Assembly: GCF_026151205.1 (NCBI RefSeq)
Contig: NC_087083.1
Span: 13,142,944-13,206,943, forward strand
Reading direction: 5' to 3'
Source of the DNA: Bolinopsis microptera
Lineage: Eukaryota > Ctenophora > Tentaculata > Lobata > Bolinopsidae
Length of the DNA stretch: 64,000 bases
Shown piece after piece: positions 10,815 to 23,300 of the stretch (its first letter is position 1; every line of letters starts with the position of its first letter). The translations under genes and the position numbers were made by a program. Below the pieces are notes generated by a model. It saw nothing but the letters and a program-made list of their open reading frames with translations, did not search any database and was not told the origin of the DNA.

Positions 10815-13184
10815 ATGTCCACGGATGGGTTATTCCGGCTTCTTGAATCAGAACACTGTGATGCTTACTACACAATTTACTACCTATTCCATTCCAAAAG
10901 CAATGAAGTCAGGGAATTCTTAGGAACAAAGCTATTTAATCTATCAGAAACTGAACTGGAGTTTTTCCTACCCCAACTGCTACATCTGTACATCAACTAT
11001 TCTTTTGTTGCGGACCATATTCACTCCTATCTCCTTTGTCGCTGCTTGAATGATGATATTTTTGCTTTAAAAACGGTTTGGTGGTTGAAGTCATGCAGTC
11101 AAGACGAATGGATGAACCCTGATGCAAAGCGTAGAGGACTCAGATTATTGGACATTATTATATCAAACGACATGAAATCTAAAAAGGGGACTAGTCCTGG
11201 AAAGTCATCTTCACCAGGTATTTGAAGTAATAAATTAGAAGTTTTCAATGTTTGTGTTTCACCTATAGCTCAATATTCCTTTTTTAATAATAGCAGATTA
11301 CTTAATCAAGGAATTGGTCAGGGGGAATTTGGTCAGGGGTTTGAAGTTTTGCTGTAAATCTAAAATATCTCTAACAGGACAATCCAACCCTTTTCAGGAG
11401 CATCACTACTGAACCTATCTGAAACAGAAACCTTAAAAAGAAGCAGTTCAACTCACTCCCTCTCCATATCACCAACTCAACCCCACGTGACAACCACGCC
11501 CAAGTTCGTGCGGACACATTCCAGATCCAGATCAGATGACAGTGGTCTGATAAACTTCATACCTATTTTGAGAAGTGCCAGCACCCAACACTTGTCCGAT
11601 TTAGCATCAGGTGATTTGTCGTTTTACAATTTACATGTTGGTTGTTTTCCCTGGCTTAGAATCATAGACTTTAATTGCAGTTTCGAAATTTGTTTATCAT
11701 CAATAAGATCAATTGATTAAATTCGATACATCTGATTAAATTAGATACATCTGATTCGATACATCTGATTAAATTAATTAATTAATTAAATTAAATGTGC
11801 AGGCGGAGCATTTGAACTGGACTGCTCAAACTGTCTAAACTCCTCCACCTTCTGGTCGTGTAGAAGTCACGTGCCTCGGTTGACAGTCCTACAGAACTTT
11901 GTCCAATCCTTCCTAAACATATGTGACAAACTCGGACCACTGGCAACCAAAGAGGACAAAATGAACAAGTTACACGCCGAACTGGGCATCATAAATCTCA
12001 ACCTTCCAGCTCGAGTTAAAATCCCCACAATCGGTGCCAAACACTACGACATAGTTCGAATTCCACCAAACCAAGGAATCGTACTAAACTCAAAAGAAAG
12101 GATCCCATATATGGTAAACATAGAGTATGTAGAACGGCACAGCTCTGACTCCCCACTCCCAGCGCGGTGTACCAGAAACAACGACCCTGCCACGCCCCTA
12201 AAAACAGATAACGACCCATTTCAAACAATATCCGCTGCTTCAATCCGGAACAATCTCTCAACCCAATCAGAAAGTGAATGCCCCAAGTTTTCTTACGATA
12301 ATAGTGATCCGTCAGCTAGCAGGTTAAAGGAACAATGGGAACTGACAGTTCAGCGAACAAAGCAGTTCTCCCCATACGGCCATCTACCTGGCTGGAATCT
12401 CCACTCGTGTATCGTTAAATGTGGGGATGATTTGCGGCAGGAAGTGGTGGCGTACCAGTTGCTGAAGCAGTTCCAGAAAGTATGGCTGGAGGAGAAACTA
12501 GAGCTGTGGCTGTACCCGTACTCGGTAGTAGTGGTCAGTGAGGATTGTGGGTTTATTGAACTCATACCAAACACTGTTTCCATTCATCAGGTTAAGAAAC
12601 AGAGTAAGCTATCCCTCCTGGGTTATTTTATCCAGGAGTTTGGTTCAGTCACCTCCCAATCCTTCCTTACTGCTCAGAAAAACTTTGTTCACAGCCTGGC
12701 TGCGTACTCTCTCTTTTGTTACTTCATCCAAGTGAAGGACAGGCACAACGGCAATATACTGATAGACAACCAAGGTCACATAATTCACATAGACTACGGG
12801 TTTATGTTGTCTCATTCCCCGGGCCGGAACATAGGGTTTGAGAACTCCCCTTTCAAGTTGACCGAGGAACACGTCGAGGTGCTGGGCGGACAAGACAGTG
12901 ATTTATTCAACTACTTCAAACAGCTGCTCCTCAAAGGATTCCTAGCTGCTCGGAAACATTTCGAGCGGATTAAGTTGATTGTTGAGGTTATGCAGTTGGG
13001 GTCACAGTGGCCGTGTTTCAACCGCCGTGCTGCAACGGTACACGATCTGCAGAATAGGTTCTTTTTGAACCTGACGGAGGAACAGTTGTCTAAACAGATT
13101 GATGGTATGATTTATCAAGCTCTGCGGTCTCTGACTACTAAGTTGTATGATAATTATCAGTATTTTACTGGTGGTATACTGTGA
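10815..13184 (+). CDS. PI4KB: Phosphatidylinositol 4-kinase beta
   Basis: Three coding exons, 10,815-11,217, 11,398-11,610 and 11,803-13,184, all GT-AG with matching phases, give 665 residues. The enzyme phosphorylates phosphatidylinositol at D4, mainly at the Golgi (family knowledge). Exon 1 encodes the lipid-kinase-unique helical domain (GLFRLLES, FFLPQLLHLYI). Exon 2 encodes a Ser-rich linker with RTHSRSRSD (Ser180), resembling the PKD/14-3-3 site of vertebrate PI4KB. Exon 3 has LPARVKIPT, CGDDLRQEV, VSIHQVKKQS, the catalytic loop DRHNGN (518-523), the metal-binding DYG (536-538) and the C-terminus TTKLYDNYQYFTGGIL. The human protein is about 800 residues; the N-terminus here is shorter. 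ATG 10,815 is the first usable in-frame methionine after a TAG at 10,743, but a further 5' exon joining in the 10,746-10,815 interval is possible. Confidence 0.93.
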
Positions 13185-14320
13185 GGATTTAGCAGGATTT
13201 AGCTGGATTTATCAGGAGAATGGTAGGAGTGTCACAGAATCTTGAGAAATGTCACAGAATGTTACGAATTCTGCAGAGAGCTGATTTTGCAGAATTTCTA
13301 TCGTCCGATTGTGTATTATAATAGTTGAAACCGTCTTTTGGTTACGCATTGTAAATGAAATAGACTAGTATTTTTTGGTTATTTTTGTACATGTTTATTT
13401 TATGTGGCTGCGCTACTTCAACTATTTTAGAGCAGAGATGTTTATTGATTGGTAAAGTTGATAAGATTTTGCGTTTTCTACTTGATATATTGTATAGCAT
13501 TCTTGGCATAGTTCCATTGAGTGAATAGTTGAGACTACGCATAGAGAATTTACAAATAGTTGAGACTACGTAGAGAATTTACAAAGATTTTATTCAAGGC
13601 AGACAGTAATAGGAAAATGTTTAATGACTAGATTTATTTTCACTTTTAATCCCTTTCCATCTGTAAGTTACATTGTTTCACGAATTGACCATGTTGGTTA
13701 ATGGTTAAGAATGCAAATGGTTTAGAATATGTCTGATATAGTTCCTATAGTTAGTAGTTTTAGAAATTTAAAATAAGTTAAAAGTAAAATTGTTTGTTAT
13801 TTTGTACTCGGTAAAACGTTTTTTGAACTAAAAATATTTATCTGATCCAATGGTCAGGGTTACAAGATATTTCTTCTAATTTTCATATTCTTTAGCGGAG
13901 TATGGATTACTTGTAACCGTTAGTAACCGTTAGTAACCGTTAGTAACCGTTAGTAACCGTTCAACTGTGATATTTGATTCGTTTATTGATTGAAAAAGTC
14001 GTTTGATTGGCGTTTCCCAACTAGTCAATTATGCTTATCTATACTTAAATTGAATATTCAGTCAAGTAAAAGTAGCCTTAGCCTCTTTATGAAATGTTGG
14101 CACGTGACTGAGAATGACCAATCACCGAATCTCTGTCTTACATAAAAACACCTATAACAGTCACATAAATTTAGGCTACTGCAACTGTAAATTATCCTAC
14201 ACTTTTATAGCAATTTGCTTTTACAAGAGTCAAAAGTTATGATTTATTGGTTAATTAATTAGCTAATTAGTTAATTAGTTAAAATTAAGTTAATTATCTA
14301 ACAGTTTTAATTGGTAGAGT
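13185..14320. other. PI4KB-pinin intergenic region
   Basis: Contains the PI4KB 3' flank, a short tandem array of TTAGTAACCG (about four units, 13,918-13,959), and the likely pinin promoter: a CCAAT motif near 14,118 and a weak CATAAAA box near 14,141, both plausible but unproven. No AATAAA for PI4KB was recognised. Confidence 0.4.
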
Positions 14321-17300
14321 ATGTCAGTGGAGATAATAGAAGCTCAGGAGCAGCTTCAGCGGGCTAGGGACAACTTGCGCCATGTTGAGGAGGGGATTAA
14401 GAAAACTGCTACATCTTCAAATCTTAGGTTGGTAGTACTTTATACCTATGCTATGTATAATGTACATATTATTACATTGATACAGATGCCTGACTGTGAC
14501 TGTCTGACCTTTTGTATTATATTTCAAAACCCATGAGATAATATGAGATGTTTTGAGTTTTATCTCATTAGTTTCAGTCACCAAACACCATTTGACTTTT
14601 GAGTTGATAACCTAATCACTAATTCGTATAACATGTGTTGGAGTTTCTAGTATTAAAGATTTTAATTTCTTCAGATTTGGAGATAAGGATGCGGGCAGGG
14701 GCAGACCTGGCAGGGGCAGACCTGGACGCTTAATGGGTCGTCTTGGTGGCGTCCAGAGGTATTTACTGAGTTTTAATTTTAACATTTTAAACTTTAGTCT
14801 TAGGGTACGGTTTTACTTTTATCAAATAAATCAATAATCAGATTTCTTAAAATGTATACAACAGTTCCAATACCTTGCTCGATAATATCAATACTAAGAT
14901 TAGTAGTAATGCTTTTCAAACAAAGTTACAACGAATTCTTCATGTAGTACATCCTAGGTTTGGACAGGATATGCCCGTTTAAAATATTTCCATCACGTTA
15001 CATTACATAATTCTCAATAAATGTAATAGATTTGTAGTGTTGTTATGAGTTTAAAATTAGTTAATTAATTTAAAACTATGATAAACATGTGCAGGTTCCG
15101 GGCAGAGAACGATAGCAGTGTGGACAGTGAGCCCCCTCTCAAGAAATCCCTATCCTCCGTGGCAAGGTATTAAAATTTAAACCTAGTTTTATCTTATAGC
15201 ATTGGGTATTTTGTAAATTAAATAAATGTTTAATATTAATAACACTTGGTAAATTTGGTGGCTAGATCTAAGAAAATCATAGACGATCTAAATAATTAAT
15301 TTGATAATAACGTATTTGTTTTAACAGCAGGTTGGGTCCCTTGAACATCGAGAACAAACCTGACAATGATAATGACGATGACGCTGTGAGTATTATTAGC
15401 TAATATATTTTATTTTGAAATATAAACACGATTATGAGCAAAAACTTTTTACTTTCAACATTATAATTGTTGCAAAATTTATTCATTTATTAAACAAAAA
15501 TCGATAAATCTTTAGATAATTTTTTATGATTTTAATCGCTCAGTTTTAATCTTATTTTTAGCCGACTCTGAAATCTACGGTGACCTTGAGCCAGATACAA
15601 GATAGAGATTCTGCTAGTTCTATTGTAAATGATGCAAAAACTCTGAACAGGTACCTTTAAAATTACACTTTACAATTACACTTTACTTTTAATTTACATT
15701 TATTCAAATTAATTAATTTTAAAAGTGTTTACTTTGTGATATAACATCGATAATTAATGGTGTTAAAATAGTTGCCATGAAAGAAGCTTGTTCTTATAAT
15801 CGTGAGCCTTCAATTTATCCAGTTCTTGTTTCCACCCCAAAACCTAGACAAAGTTTAAATCGGCATAGATTTAAATTGTACTTAACTAATTATACCATTG
15901 CTTTATTGTGTAATTAAAGTTTTATTTCATCATGTTATTTAAATTATATTGTCCAGGTCAAAGCGTTTGTTTGGTAGCCTTTTGATGGGTACCTTGCGTC
16001 AGTTCAAACAAGAAAAAGAGAAAACCAAATCATCGGTTTGTTTTAAAAATCAAGTACAATTAGTTTCTGTTACGATGGAATCCTGTTAAAATTCTCGATT
16101 TACAAAAATTTGAATTGAACAGATATTTATTCTGACATATCCAAAATCCAAATCCTTCAAAAGTTCCTAAATAAAGGTATTAATTATTGATGTTGTGTCT
16201 CTCAAATGTCTCTCCCTCAAATATTTCAAAAAATGTTGCTATTTAAGTCATAATCAATAATGTCGTGTTACTTAATTGAAAACAATGGATATAAAATCAA
16301 TTCCAATAAAACGATCCCTCCTCAACCCTGCTCGATCCCATCACTAGGAGTCAAAGCAAGCGGAAATGTGGGACAAGATAAATCAGAAGGAGGCGGAACA
16401 GGTAGCCTTGACAGCTGCGGATAGGAGACGGTTGGAGACGGCCAAGGACGAGGTTAACCAAGAGATTCGGCTTCTGGAGGAGAAGATGGAACTTGCAGAG
16501 ATGGTGAGTTGATTTGATGGTTGGGATAGGAAGTTGGAGCAATCCTTGTTCTTTGATACCTTGTTAAGTACTTTGGGGTAGAGGGGTTCTCACCCAACAG
16601 CCTTACCGAGATAATCCATACCCTTTCTCTGTTATAGTGGATAACCGAGTAGACCGTTCAAAATAAAAGTAGACGTTTTTTCTATGTCAATCGAAATCGG
16701 ATGTAATCATTGTATTACAACTCTTTCAAGTGTTGTCAACTTTGCGTCAGATTTCCTTCCAGGTTCATTTAACATGTATCTTGGTGCAGCCTGATAGTTG
16801 CTGACTATTCTGGTCTCATTCTTATCACTTTTCCTTCCTGGGCGGATAAAGATCATATTAATACTTTGATTGATTGTATTAAACATTAAGTAAATTTCAG
16901 CTGTCAGTTCACTCATAAATTTGCTATTAATTTGTATTAAATTAAGGTTATTTAATTTTAATTCGATAGTTATTTTCCAAAGATTCAAATGAACCAAAAA
17001 CTCATTTACCTGATAACAATTGCAACATCATCCTCGTCTTTTCTCTTAAAAAGTTTCTGAAACTTCTCACAGTCATACTATAAATGAAAAAGTTTGACAT
17101 AACGTTCACACTCAGCATGGTACAAGCACATCTGTAAAACACCAGCTGGAACATACTCCATTTAACAGGGTCTTTCTCCAGAAAAGGTTCTACCAAACCG
17201 TAGATATTATAAGGCAGAATAGCGAAACTGTAGATAGTTGCTACTAGCACCAGCGTTAAGGAACCCTGCCATCTTAAAGTAGTGTGGGTTATCTTCATTG

Positions 17301-20300
17301 CTTTTCTGAATAACAGGACTGTGGACACAATGATAGCGATACTTGGCACAGAGCCCATTAGGACAAAACTGACAGGTTTAAGCCATTTCCAGGTTTCCGC
17401 GAAAAACCCATAAGAGCAGTTATATTTACGGAGGTCAAAAACCACATCGGTTGAACTGACAAGATACTGTGTTATGGGCAGTCCCAGGCAGAATACCCAG
17501 ATACCTCCGCATACCTTGTGGGTTTGGGTACACGTCCATGTTCGTGCTTTTAGAGGGAAATGCAGCATCAGTAGCTTACCTGTTGTCATGCCACCAATCA
17601 AGAAACAGCCCACTGGTAGACAGTAATAGCTGGAGTAAGTCGTAACATTGCAGATAATATCACCTAAAACCCAGCCGTCAGCTAGCAATGAAACCAGTCC
17701 CGGGGTTATGTAGGTGACAGCCAGGATGAGGTCACATGAGGCAATGTGCTGCATGAAGACAACTGTTACTTTCTGGAGTTTTATAGCTTTGTATCTGATG
17801 GTGGCTAGTAGGATTATGGTGTCACCCAGGAGAGATGATACAAGTACTAGTATGGTCCATGTGATCCAGATGGAGCGGACTAACCCGTTCTTTAGACCGA
17901 GTGTGGGGTAGTCGGAGTAATTGATAGTTTTGTTCATGTGGCTGACAGTGGGGTAGATAGAATTTAGAAAAGAAACAGCTGGAAAATGTCTTGTTGGACG
18001 ATCGATACAAAACGTGTGATCCAGTACTATACATAATACATGTAATTTATAACCGGAACAATCTGACAATATAAACTTTTAGTTGCCGGCACAGAGACTG
18101 ATATATTAGTTATTAAAGTTGCAATAGAATGGAAATGCGAATACTTCGCGAACGTTCGATGTTAACAGCCATTAGTGGTTCGAGAAGTGCATGTGACGAA
18201 CTCATAGATGGGGGCTCCATTTTTACAGGTCGTGTTTGCGTCGACCAAAAAGATTATATCTAGATACAGGGTGGCCCAAAAGTGACTACCCACACGCAAC
18301 CTCTTAATAACTCACGTAATTCGTCTCCAAATTGCACCAAAATTTCAGAGATTATAGATATGGGTCAAACTTAGATTTCCTGAAAGTTTCGTAAGCCACA
18401 CCCAATTACAGTGGGCGTGGCGTGACACTCCCTCTTTTTCACTATTGTCTTCATAAAATAAGAACGCTTTAAGCTAAGAACTCCAAATTTTTTGCACACA
18501 TTTGGCTTGATGATTTAAAACCTTTTCCAAAGTTTCAAGTTCATTGTTCAAAATTTGGCTGAGTTATGACCATTTCAAAATTCATCGGATACGTGATCCG
18601 AGCACTCAGTCAGTGATCTCTGCACTCAATCAGTGATCTCGTCACCCAATCTGTTCAAGAGTAAGGCGTTAGCGTGTATTAATGAGGTTCATTAGGCTTT
18701 ACCAAACATACTGAGGAGATGACGACCTGATCATGATTGATTGGATACCGATAATGACTTTGCTAGACAGGAAAACACCAAATTCTTCGTAAAAGTCAGG
18801 TCCTAGGATTCCACGAGAACTGATGGCGCACCAGATCGTGACCTTTTCAGGAAAATCAGGAATCACGGTCTAAAAGTTGGTGTTTCTTTGTGTCCGATAG
18901 GCCCGGTTAGAAAGATCTCGCTTTAGGATTCGTTGAAGGGATGTTCTGCTGAGGTCTAAGGCAGGAGCTCGTTTTCGGGTGCCAATTTTAGGTGTATCCA
19001 TCACGTCACCAATAACCATGGTGATGTTTTCTTCGGTCCTCGCAGTTCGTCTTCTGCCGACTCTTCGCTGATCGTTTGCAGAAAAAGTGAACTTGATCTT
19101 GTGATGCATATCAAAGCAGCTTTTCCGGCAAGGGGATGGTCGGTTGAATTTCATTTGAAATTGTCGTTTAAGCTGAGGGCAGAACTCCCCATTCTCTCTC
19201 TTCAGGTAGACAAACAATCGTTGTTCCGCAGTATAGGGAGGATAGTGAACCATTTTCGATGATTCAATGGATAGTTCATTCCTTTTTATCGATTGTAAGG
19301 AACAAACCTGTGACTAGCAGGGCTAACAAGCCCTGCAACCAATCAAGCGGTGCATGTGAGCCAAACAGGCCATTAACCAAGTGCAGAGATCACTGACTGA
19401 GTGCTCGGATCACGTATCCGGTGAATTTTGAAATGGTCATAACTCAGCCAAATTTTGAACAATGAACTTGAAACTTTGGGAAAGGTTTTAAATTATCAAG
19501 CCAAAGGTGTGCAAAAAATTTGGAGTTCTTAGCTTAAAGCGTTCTCATTTTATGAAGACAATAGTGAAAAAGAGGGAGTGTCACGCCACGCCCACTGTAA
19601 TTGGGCGTGGCTTACGAAACTTTCAGGAAATCTAAGTTTGACCTATATCTATAATCTCTAAAATTTTTGTGTAATTTGAAGACGAATTACGTGAGTTATT
19701 AAAAGGTTGCGTGTGGGTAGTCACTTTTGGGCCACCCTGTATATAATCAACAACCAAGCGAGTAAAAGAAGATCTATTACTACAATAGAATGAATGATCT
19801 AAATCATTCTCCTGTATAACAAAGAATAATGTCGATATTGTACAGACACGTACAATTCCTTTGTAAAGCGTGTATGAAATTGCGGGTAGTTTGAGTGATC
19901 AGGCATTCCTTTGTAAAGCTTTGAGCACATTGGCTAATAAAGGTAAAAACAATGTATTTTCATTTCAATAATATATTAAATAATAAATTTACACATAATC
20001 AAACTTAAACCCAAATAACACTCTGCTCAAAAGCGGACATATGATCCCGAGGATTGAACTTGTATCCGTACACCTCTCCATCATTTAGCGAATTCATATC
20101 ATCATCTACAATATCCTGGTACATTCCGTTACTCTCGGAGATAGAAAGTCCGAGCTTGTGAACTGTACAAGTTTCCTCGTGGTCAGCTATCAGGGAGGAG
20201 GAGTGGATAGGAGCTCCCATCTCCGATATCTCCGATAATTGCCGAGCTGGAGGGAAGGGCTGGTTAGCAGAGAGTTGGTGAGAGTTAGGGTAGGAAGGAG

Positions 20301-23300
20301 CTGTGAGTCGTCTTGGTCTGATGTGAGTGTAGGAAGTACGAGGGTAGGCGTCCTGTTCCGAATATCTCCTGTGTTGGGAGATTCTTCTGTTCTTTCTTAC
20401 TGGGGTTATTTGGGGTTGGTGAGGACATCTAGTGCTGAAGGAACAGTTGCAGAGGTGAGCCACCATGGCATCCAGGACATCTTTGTGGACCAGGGCGTGT
20501 GTGAAATTGCGGGTGGGTTGGGTGATCAGGGATTCAGGAAGCTTATTGAGGGGGCTGGGGTTGTACAGCTGTGGTTGGGTGGGGATGACATGGTTGTCCC
20601 TGGGGTTGTATCGTTCTGTGGGTTCGGTGGGGATGACATGGTTGTCCCTGGGATTGTATCGTTCTGTGGGGCTAACATGGTTGTTTCTGTAGAAGGAATG
20701 GTGAGGAGAAGAAGCTTTTCTAGTGTTCTTCTTAGAAGACCTTTTCTTGGAGATGCTCTTCTTGGAGGATTGTTTGGAAGAACAGCACTGACCCATTGTT
20801 TGTTGGAAGATGTGGTAAAAGTAAAACTGTAGCTGTAAAAGGTAATAAAAGATTGATGATGTATAAACTAGATAATACCGGTATTTATAATGTTCTGTAG
20901 CTTTGAGCTTTGTTTGTAACACGTGGAGTTGACACCATGTAACGAGAACTGATATTAACACCGTGTAACTGATATGATCCAGACTGAATAGGATCGGGGT
21001 GCACTCTGTAGCGGTGTGGTTGACACCTCCCAATACCCAACTTGGTGATGTGCTGACACCATTATTGGGTATGGTTTGATTTGAGCCATTATTCTCAGCT
21101 GAGTACAAGGCCTATCCTATTATTCTAGAACTAAAGAAAAATCAAAGAAAAAACTAGCATAAATTACAGACTACAGAGTAACAGTGCCATTCAGAAATCT
21201 GTTACAAAAAAACAGTGATACAAGAAACTATATACCATGGGGCAAGTTGGTCGTTTAGCTCCGGACAGTCTATTCACGGTCCCTGCACGGTCCATGCAAC
21301 AATGGAGCAATGGACCGTGGCTACCATGGTTAGTCAGTGCCAAATACTGTTGAGAGAGCGAGGTTTAACTGTACGTTCAAGTATAAGTACAAACTCAGAC
21401 AATATCGCTAATGAGGACTATGCATACTGTACAAATTAATACAAATATCAATATCTGTATACAAATAGTCAAATACGCGAACATATACCCCCGTGTTACG
21501 AAGTCCATGACTACAACTACTATATCAGTACCTCAATTCCATGAGATTAGTCTATGATAGTACTACATTCATTACTATGTTTATATAATGGTTTAACTGA
21601 TAAACATGGGAAAAGTGTCAATGAATGTTTAACACTCAGAACTACACACTGAATGACAGAATTAAGCAAACGTTCCCTTAAACAGAGAAGTTGCTACTAA
21701 ATTATTAACTTAAATAAATTATTAGTTAAAGAGAGAGTCACGAAAGTTGGTATATTATTAATAACTTAGTAGTCAAGGGATCAATAACTTGAATAATTCA
21801 GTTCAGATTTACGGTTAAATTCTACCTCTTTGTTTACTCCAATGGGTAGTTGATGAAAATTGTATTATTCAAAAGACATTGGAGTGGTGACCTACCAGCC
21901 TCTCTTGGTATGTAAATATTTGTCAAAATTGAGACATCTTAAATTAAGTCATCATTTAATTATCTGAATTATGAGTTATGACGTTTAAGTTGGCATATTA
22001 TTAACTAAGCCCTAAGGGATCTCGTATTATATGTAAATACTTGAGAATAACATCTGCCGGAGATAGTTTAACCGCTCTAAGCTCTATTATAGGAGGAATT
22101 GTAATATTTCGTACAAATAACTCTTTTGTTAGTCAAAACAAGTTAGTTTTGTTAGTTAAAACAACCGGGCAAAACCTAACACTTACACCGGTCTTCGAGA
22201 TCATGTTACTCGCATTACAATACAAATACTACCCCATTTTGGACAATTTTAACTTCTTACTTAACAACTTGCACTCTAATCGCAATGTACGAATTAAATG
22301 CTCCACATATGCTCCTGCTATTATTACCCTAGAAGTCGTGTAGAGTTAAATAATGCCAAATTCCTGTGATTGTCAAATTCCAGTGATTGTCGTTATTCTG
22401 TCTCGTATTGTACGGTTACACCAGGATATGGCATATAATGTTATTCTATGTATTTGGAAATGTTTTGGAGACATTATATCCATAAGAATTAGAGGGGAAT
22501 TATGTATTTTTGATGTTTATGCACTTAAATAATGGGTTTATAGTATTAAACGGAGCTCTAAAATCTGGCATGTAGCGCGCTAAGCAACTTTGGCGTTGAG
22601 AATTTTCACTGCTCACACTTTGAACGAATTATTGTACTGCGCGCATGGTGGATTTTGTGAAATCATCCGCCCGCCCATCCTGTTAAATGTTTGTTGCCCG
22701 TTCAACCGCAAGTAAACGAATAGAAGTCTCATCTCGTCGATAAATTATGGTTATTATTATTTAAACATTTAATTAGTCCAATTGGTAAACTTGAATAGTT
22801 AGTCAGTAGCGCCAGTTGCAGTGGGTCATTCATTTTCAGCTCTTACTTTGGTTCCTTTGGCCAAGTCTGCTTTTTTCAAGCGTCTTTAACTAACTCCTAT
22901 CAATTTTTCAGAAAGTCCGGGCAATTGAAGAACGGGACACCTACGCACAATTTATCCAAACTAAGACAACCCCTAGTATTTACTATCAACCCAAAGAGCA
23001 TTCGGAAAGCTCCAAAAAAGCGTTGAAGGAATCTAATCAACGTGTCACGAGTGAGTTTATGACTTTTTATGCTCCTGTGACAGCGTCTTTATTGAATATT
23101 TTGGTTGTTACTTCAGTTACTAAACGCCGTTAAATTCTTACCATGCAATTCATATTCTGAGTCGTAACGAGGGAATCTTTCCTTAGAGATATACGATGCT
23201 CGTATGGAAGGCTACAGTGACAAGATTTCGGAGATTGAAAGAAAACTAACCAAGCTGGGCGGAGGAGTGGAGAAGCAGTTGGGGGAACTGAGTACGGTAA

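Noticed and set aside
20239-20832. 197-codon plus-strand frame
   Set aside because: Antisense to the MGQCC protein, no recognisable domain. The minus frame has a TATA box and lipid-anchor start.
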